A DNA stretch of 64,000 nt from Agapanthus africanus (Eukaryota; Streptophyta; Magnoliopsida; Asparagales; Amaryllidaceae): contig JASDDO010000001.1 in assembly GCA_030015575.1 (NCBI GenBank), forward strand, positions 133,567,988 to 133,631,987, read 5' to 3'. How positions within the stretch are numbered: the stretch's first letter is position 1; each line of letters starts with the position of its first letter. Positions 57,908-64,000 of this stretch are shown here, one piece after another. The translations under genes were made by a program, and so were the position numbers. The notes under the pieces were generated by a model that searched no databases, was not told the DNA's origin, and saw only the letters and a program-made list of their open reading frames with translations.

Positions 57908-59351
57908 TTTAATTGAAGTTTGGGGGAGGGTCTATTTGTATATATATTTTTTTTCTTTTTCTCTAAAAAATAAAAATAAAAATTTCAAAACATTAAAAAT
58001 AAAAAAAATAATAAACAGGAGAGTGCCGGTATTTTGACCCTCTTGGTTTAGTATGACAGTGAGGACACTGTCAAGTTCAAGTTTGGGGGTATGCTCGGTA
58101 CGTCTTCTTCCTTCGCATTCATTTGTACATATTTTTGCATTTGCATACTTATTTGAAAACCTATAAAAATTTGAAAAATTTCAAAAAAATTATAAATAAA
58201 TGTATTCAATTTTGGCTAATTGACTTGAGATTGACAAATAGGTCAACTAGCTAGGAACAACTAGATCTTAGACTTAGTAAGTTAAAAACCCTAAAGATAA
58301 CCTTCCTTAAAGTTTAACGGTAGAAAGTATATGCCTTGTAGTTTATTTAGAAATAGGCATATTTTGGGTTCACTCCCTGGGCTAAGTCGAAACAAGGGAA
58401 GAGTATTGATGTTCTTATTAGAGTATAAGTTTGAAAAATAGTTCCTAGCTTAAGTCTAGATTCTGAAAATGTATACCCTACAATTTGCACAATCACGCAC
58501 CTTGAAACTTGGAATAGTAGAAGAGACCTTGAAGTGCTCTTGTCTAAAGTCCTTAGTCCGATGAAAATAAAAGAAAAAAAATATGAAAAAAAAATGGACA
58601 CTGGTTTTTGTGATTACTTAAGGCTGCAAAAATAGAAAAATATTTAGCGAGGGTGCTTCATCACCTAGTGCCTTAGACCAACTGGTTTGGGAGTCACTGC
58701 TAAAGCCTTGGGTGTTGCAAAGACTAGGAAGTACGCTTTAAAGTGCAAACGCATTTTGTAATCGGTCGTTGGTACCTCAAGAAGTATTAACGGTCGCATG
58801 AAGGATGTGTAAGCAAGTTTCATTTTAATAAGTGCTTTGGACGAGAGTATGATTGCTTGATTTGAATTTCCAAGTGTAGGGGTGATTTATACACACACGT
58901 GGGGATATGTGATTAGAGTTTAGATAAGGGAAAGGAATGAAAGATATAACTTGTATCTTTAATAGAGTTGATAGAAATTCCTAAGTGGAGATGTAACCCT
59001 AGAAGGAAAACTTAGGAAATGCCGAAAGCTAAGTAAGTCTATAGAATATATATAATCTTAAGTTAAATAATGAGGAAGTGTGAAGAATGTGGGTGGATAA
59101 TTCACAAGTATAAGATAATAGAATTCCTTGTTAGAAAACCTAATTGGAGAACATAAGTCAATGAGCCAAATTGATAGGATTTTGTGGGTGTAATCCGCTG
59201 AAAACCCTCAGGAGACAACACTCCTCCTACTAGGGACACCTAGAGGTTTAACGGCTTGTTGCACGTGCTCAGTGCAATCGCGTTTCCCTGCGAAAGTGCG
59301 GTTAGGTTTTTTGTAGTGAATAAATAATAAGTTTGCTCGAGGACGAGCAAA
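57908..59351 (+). other. Element B 3' noncoding region
   Basis: No gene. It aligns with the 3' noncoding region of A (about 60720-62142) and more loosely with C (7790-9340). Shared landmarks are the hairpin and polypurine-like module near 58033-58098, TTAGACCAACTGGTTTGGGA near 58674, and CCTCCTACTAGGGACACC near 59221. Confidence 0.75.
58033..58098 (+). promoter_or_regulatory. Conserved hairpin plus internal polypurine-tract-like motif of B
   Basis: TTGACCCTCTTGGTTTAG leads to the perfect stem-loop TGACAGTGAGGACACTGTCA (58054-58073; 8-bp stem, AGGA loop), then AAGTTTGGGGGTATGCTCGG. The same order occurs in C and A. Confidence 0.65.
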
Positions 59352-59370
59352 AGGTAAGTTTGGGGGTATT
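59352..59370 (+). other. Element B polypurine tract
   Basis: AGGTAAGTTTGGGGGTATT directly before the 3' LTR. Confidence 0.85.
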
Positions 59371-60632
59371 TGTTCAGACCATAATATTGCATTTTTCATT
59401 CCCCTATTCATATCCTTTTTATAAATAAACAGGTACTCTTGACGCACGTTTGTTGCATATTACAGGATACAGGTTTCTGGAGCAAATACAGTGAAAAACA
59501 ACAGAAAAAGGGATTTTTGACCAACAATTAGACGGATCTCAGTCAAGCCCAGTTCATATGGGTGCAAGACAACGCAAGTCAAGATGAAACGGTTAAAAGA
59601 CCAATCTTCACTGAAGATCTGGAAAAGAAACAGAAGCCAAAAATAGAAAATATGCATAAAAGTAAAAGGCCCAAGATTCCCTGAACAAAGCCCAGAAAGC
59701 TCATAACCCAATTCCTCAGTTTGGCCGCGGATCCGCGGCCAAACCCTACCTGGCGCCGCGGATCCGCGGCCTTCTAATACACGTGTCGGCGCATATTTTC
59801 TGAGGCGGCGCGTCGGTGCAGAGGTTGAGATTTTACGGGGGCAAATCTGTAATTTTGCATGTGCGAGAGTCTGTAACCCTAGGTTTCCTATTTTCTATAA
59901 ATTGTAATTTAGATCTAAAAATTGTATGCCTCTTTTCAATCAATAAAATTCAGATTTTCTGAGAGCAAAATTCAGATCTGTTCTTCTTGTTTGGAGGGAG
60001 CCGTCAACTAGTAAGTATTTTTATTCTTTTAATTATAATGTCTTCTCATCCCCTAATGAGCGAGTAGTCTCCTCGCTTGTTAGGGTTAGCCTTAGGGAAA
60101 GGGTTGAGAGATGAAATCTCTCGCCCCTTTCAATACCACCTTCACCTAATGAATTAGAACTTCACGCATACGAGCACAACCGCTCCCTGCGGCATCCTAC
60201 CCTTCGAGGTAACGATGAACCGTAGTATAAAGGGCCGGTTCCGCACGTTTTCCGTGAGGGTTAGGATAATTATCAACAAAGGTAGGGTACAAATCTAGAG
60301 GAAGAAACATCTTCCCAAAAGATGTGTATCCACTTTATTGATAATTAACTTAACACCTAATAGATCTAAAAAAGGAAGGTATTGAAAGCGGTGAGGAAAA
60401 ATATTAATTTCCAAAACTTCCCCTAATCCTAACCCTAGCAAGATTCTTAATTAGATTAAGTAGATCCAGTCTTTAGATTTTTATAAACCTACCAAAACTA
60501 CAAATTGAATCAACTCGTTAAAACACTTTGAAGAAATTTACCCGTCTCTGTGGATCGACCCGCACTCACCGGCTAGCTGCGAAGCGACGCCGTTTTCTTG
60601 ATTGCGGTAAACTCATATTTTTGACTTAATCA
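59371..60632 (+). repeat. Element B 3' LTR
   Basis: 1262 bp, the same length as 52102-53363, with one substitution found by eye. Confidence 0.93.
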
Positions 60633-60637
60633 GGAGC
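60633..60637. other. Target-site duplication of element B (right copy)
   Basis: GGAGC, identical to 52097-52101. Element A pol resumes right after it. Confidence 0.92.
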
Positions 60638-62142
60638 CGATCTACACTGAGTAATATTCCTCCACTTTCACCCCCAGATTTCTTTTCTTCCAAAACATTA
60701 TTTCAAATAAGTTTGGGGGTGTGTATATAATATGTAAATATAATAATAAGCAGGAACTCGCCGATATTATCAACCCACTTGGTGCAGCATGACAATGAGG
60801 ACACTGTCCATTGTAAGTTTGGGGGTATGTTCGGTAAGTTTTCCTTTTGCATTCATATGTATATTTCTGCATTGCATATTTATATAAAAAATCATAAAAA
60901 TTTGAAAATTTGAAAAATAAAAAAAATTAGAAAACAGAAAAACCCATAAAAACTGAAAAAATTATAAAAATTAATGTATTCAATTCTGGTTAATTGACTT
61001 GAGTTTGATAAATAGGGTAACTGGCTAGGAAAAACTAAATCTTAGACTTAGCAAATTAAAAACCCTAAAAATAACCTTTCTTAGAGTTTAACGGTAGAAA
61101 GTATTTGTCTTTGTAGATTATTTAGAAATAGGCAAATTTTGGGTTCAGTTCTTGGGCTAAGTCGAAACGAAGGAAAATTATTAAAACTTTTATTAGAGAA
61201 TAAGTTTGAAAAATAGTTCCTAGCTTAAGTCTAGATTCTGAAAACATATACCCTACAAAACGCACAAACACGCACCTTGAAACTTGGATTAGTAGAAGAG
61301 ACCTTGAAATACTCTTGTCTAAAGTCCTTAGCACAATGAAAAAAAAAGTGAATAAAAAAAAATGGACACTGGTTTTTGTGATTACTTAAGGCTGTAAAAA
61401 TAGAAAAATATTTAGCAAGGGTGCTTCATCACCTAGTGCCTTAGACCAACTGGTTTGGGAGTCACTGCTAAAAGCCTTGGGTATTGCAAAGCTAGGAAGT
61501 ACGCTTTAAAGTGCTAACGCATCTTGTAATCGGTTTTTGGTACCTCAAGAAGTATTAACAGTCGCATGAAGGATGTGAAAGCGAAAGATCACCAATTAAT
61601 AAGTGCTTTTGACAATGGACGAGAGTACGATTGCTTGATTTGAATTTCCAAGTGTAAGGGTGATATTTACACACACGTGGGGATATGTGATTAGAGTTTA
61701 GATAAGAGAAAGGAGTGAAGAATAAAACTTGTATCTTTAATAGAGTTGATAGAAATTCCTAAGTAGAGATGGAACCCTAGAAGGAAAACTTAAGAAATGC
61801 CGAAAGCTAGGTAATTCTATAGAACATATATAATCTTAAGTTAAATGATGAGAAAGTGTGAAGAATATGGGTGGATAATTTGCGGGTTAACGATAATAGA
61901 ATTCCTTGTTAGAAACCCTAATTAGAGAACAAAAGTCGAAAAACCAAATTGATAGGATTTTGTGGGTGTAATCCGCTGAAAACCCTCAGGAGACAACACT
62001 CCTCCTACTAGGGACACCTAGAGGTTTAACGGCTTGTTGCACGAGCTCAGTGCAATCGCGTTTCCCTGCGAAAGTGTGGCTAGGTTAGATTTTTTATCGA
62101 GAATAAATAAAATAATAAGTTTGCTCGAGGGCGAGCAAAAGA
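60638..62142 (+). other. Element A pol end and 3' noncoding region
   Basis: The first five codons complete the A pol frame, with TAA at 60652-60654. The rest, 1.5 kb, has no gene. Athila elements often carry an envelope-like ORF here, but none is visible. The hairpin/polypurine-like module lies at about 60769-60836 and a further AAGTTTGGGGGTGTGTAT copy at about 60709-60726. The remainder aligns with the 3' noncoding region of B. Confidence 0.8.
60769..60836 (+). promoter_or_regulatory. Conserved hairpin plus internal polypurine-tract-like motif of A
   Basis: CAACCCACTTGGTGCAGCA precedes a hairpin at 60790-60809 that has one mismatch relative to B. Then comes GTAAGTTTGGGGGTATGTTCGG. Same order as in B and C. 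Confidence 0.6.
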
Positions 62143-62158
62143 TAAGTTTGGGGGTATT
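62143..62158 (+). other. Element A polypurine tract
   Basis: TAAGTTTGGGGGTATT directly before the 3' LTR start TGTTCATAAC. Confidence 0.85.
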
Positions 62159-63532
62159 TGTTCATAACATAATATTGCATTTTGTATGCCCCATTCTTAT
62201 GCTTTTAAGAATAAAAACAGGTGCTTTTGACCCATGTCTGCTACATGTTACAGGTTACAGGTTCTTAGAGCAAAAACAGTGAAAAACACAAAAGACGACA
62301 CAAAAGAAGGACTTTTGACCAACAATTAGGAGGATCTTAGTAAAGCCCAGCAAAAGAACGGTTCACCATCAACAAGACAACAAAAGATCCAAATTTGCAA
62401 GAAAGACGGTTAAAAGATCCATTGCAAAGTGTTCGCTGAAAATCCGGTGTCACTGTAGAAGCCCAAATGATAATATGAATAAAGAACCAGGAAGCCCAGA
62501 GTAACCTAAAGAAGCCCAGAAAAAACAAGCACATGAACTCATCAATGGGCCGCGGATCCGCGGCCCAAAGCGCGCCCATGCCGCGGATCCGCGGCCGTCC
62601 TGTGCCCTAGTGCGCAGAAAATTTTGGCAAAATTCTGTGGCGGCTATGGAAAGATTTTCTGGGGGTATATTTGTAATTGTAGACATGCGGTGCAATTGTA
62701 AACCTAGGGTTTCTATGTCCTATAAATAGAACCCAAGACCTTGTATTTTCTCATGCCTCTACTCATGAATAAAATTCAGTTTTCTTGAAGTTAGAGCGCA
62801 TCAACAGTAAGTAGGTTATTTTCCTTGCAATAGTTATAATTTTTCTGCTCTTATTTTTCTCGCCTTAGTTTGATTTATTTTAGCTTTTATTAATTTGCAA
62901 TCGATGTTTTCTCTCTTTAATAAACTCATGTCTTCTTTTATCCCCTCAATGAGCGAGTAGTTTCCTCGCTTGTTAGGGTTAGGAATAGGGAACGATTTGA
63001 GAGACGAAGATCTCTCATCTCTTTTCGTTGCTAAACTTTTATGAACATTAGAACTCCATGCATACCTTTTTATTCCGCTCCCTACGGCACTTTTACCCTC
63101 AAGGTAACGGTGAATTCCGTAGTCTAAAGGCCCGGATTTTAAGGTTTTCCATGGAGGTTAGGTTAAAGTTTAAGAAAGGAAGGACAAGGATCTAGAGGAA
63201 GAATCAATCTTCCCAATCATCCTAATCCCCTTTGTTAAGATTTACCATAACACTAATATGATATCTTTAATTAATAGCAATGGAAAGAGATGAAGATCTT
63301 TGTTTACCAAATTTTCCCTAGACCTAATCCTAGCAAGTTTCTAATCCTAGTCTCATACAACTTCAATTTTTAGGTTTAATTATAAATCCAAACACCATTT
63401 GGAATTAACTCGTAAGAACTTAAAGGAGATTTACACATCCCTGTGGACCGACCCGTATTCACCGGCTAGCTTCATGCGACGCCGTTCTTGATTGCGGTAA
63501 ATATTTTTGATCGACAAAACTTCTCTTAATCA
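62159..63532 (+). repeat. Element A 3' LTR
   Basis: 1374 bp, the same length as the 5' LTR, with about six scattered substitutions (for example near 62521, 62671, 62862, 62993, 63150 and 63164). It carries the same palindromes, TATA box and poly(A) signal. Confidence 0.93.
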
Positions 63533-63537
63533 CCTGT
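63533..63537. other. Target-site duplication of element A (right copy)
   Basis: CCTGT, identical to 43864-43868. Confidence 0.92.
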
Positions 63538-64000
63538 CAGCATATGATTTCTGCCTGCTCTGAGCCGCTCTCATCCTGTCCCGAATCAGCTGTATCTTCT
63601 CGGTCGTCTCCTGTACAATTTGCGGCCCCAAAACACTGCTCTCCCTGAGCTCTGTCCAACATACAGGCGATCGACATCTCCTCCCATATAAAGCCTCAAA
63701 AGGTGCCATCTGAATCGTCTCCTGGAAGCTATTATTGTAGGAAAACTCGATCAAGGGCAAATGACGATCCCAGCTACCACCGAAATCTAAAACACAAGCT
63801 CTGAGCATGTCCTCAAGAGTCTGAATAGTATGCTCCGACTGACCGTCAGTCTGCGGATGAAAGGCTGTACTAAAACTCAATCGGGTGCCCAATGCTTCCT
63901 GGAGTTTCTGCCACAATCGGATGGTAAACTGGGTGCCCCGGTCGGACACGATGCAAGTCGGAACGCCATGCAGTCGCACTATCTCATCAATATAAACCTG
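63538..64000 (-). pseudogene. Element G (Tekay-like) integrase core, continuing beyond the window
   Basis: The minus-strand frame reads GVPTCIVSDRGTQFT and AFHPQTDGQSEHTIQTLEDM, giving the second Asp and the Glu of the DDE core. It continues with SYNNSFQETIQMAPFEALYG and the RCRSP segment, typical of plant Ty3/gypsy chromoviruses. It is the other side of the break made by element A; the C-terminal part is at 43408-43868. No stop is visible in the part shown. The first catalytic Asp, RT and protease would be further right, outside the window. Confidence 0.88.

Larger units (their letters stand above)
52102..60632 (+). mobile_element. Non-autonomous Athila-type element B (Gag-protease only)
   Basis: Complete 8531-bp element with two 1262-bp LTRs, a GGAGC duplication, a tRNA-Asp-type primer site and a polypurine tract. 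It encodes Gag and protease closely similar to A, then an acidic spacer and an unrelated tail. There is no RT, RNase H or integrase and no space for them. I found only one difference between the two LTRs (A at 53237 region versus T in the 3' copy), so it is the youngest insertion here. It must use enzymes from relatives such as A-type elements. Confidence 0.92.
43869..63532 (+). mobile_element. Athila-type Ty3/gypsy retrotransposon A, complete, split by element B
   Basis: Two 1374-bp LTRs (43869-45242 and 62159-63532) are flanked by a perfect CCTGT duplication. A tRNA-Asp-type primer site lies two bases after the 5' LTR and a polypurine tract directly before the 3' LTR. Gag-pol runs as one frame from 46365 to a stop at 60652-60654, interrupted by element B and two nonsense codons. 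I counted about six differences between the LTRs (about 0.4%), so insertion is recent. There is no envelope-like ORF between pol and the 3' LTR, which many Athila elements have. Without B it is about 11.1 kb. Confidence 0.93.

Overview
The window looks like heterochromatic, repeat-rich DNA from a flowering plant, probably a dicot, although the species cannot be fixed from the sequence. Almost every base that can be assigned belongs to a transposable element. I see no intact host gene, no rRNA or tRNA gene and no CRISPR array. The plant assignment rests on Athila-type Ty3/gypsy elements with a tRNA-Asp-type primer binding site, chromovirus (Tekay-like) integrase, Ty1/copia elements primed by initiator tRNA-Met, and a CACTA element with plant TNP2 and TNPA genes full of spliceosomal introns.

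Left half (1-31071). A Tekay-like element ends with a 4.3-kb LTR (922-5234). It sits in the 5' untranslated region of an Athila-related element, here called C, which encodes a single 503-residue orphan protein (6024-7535) with no catalytic domain. The 3' LTR of C (9357-31071) is split by a 20-kb CACTA transposon (9879-30006). That CACTA is split in turn by a minus-strand copia element (copia-1, 10613-21215) with two 2227-bp LTRs, a perfect 5-bp target duplication CGGGC, and an intact protease-integrase-RT-RNase H frame but no visible gag.

Middle (31072-35267). There is a short copia leader relic, about 0.8 kb of unassigned DNA with a doubtful gene relic, a minus-strand Tekay-like LTR cut off at 34901, and a 366-bp plus-strand copia LTR fragment.

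Right half (35268-64000) is a stack of insertions. Minus-strand copia-2 is broken at 40281 by a minus-strand Tekay-like element (G). G is broken inside its integrase by Athila-type element A (43869-63532, target duplication CCTGT). A is broken six codons before its pol stop by element B (52102-60632, target duplication GGAGC). B encodes only Gag and protease, and its LTRs are nearly identical, so it is the youngest visible insertion.

How the parts work together. A carries the full Gag-PR-RT-RH-IN set but with two in-frame stops. B has a near-identical Gag and the same primer binding site but no RT or IN, and C has neither. B and C therefore look like non-autonomous relatives that depend on proteins from A-like relatives. 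A, B and C share a conserved 3' noncoding module: a short hairpin, then an extra polypurine-tract-like motif about 1.3 kb upstream of the 3' LTR. B and C also share a segment that I do not find in A. These shared cis elements and the orphan ORF of C are the most interesting material here.
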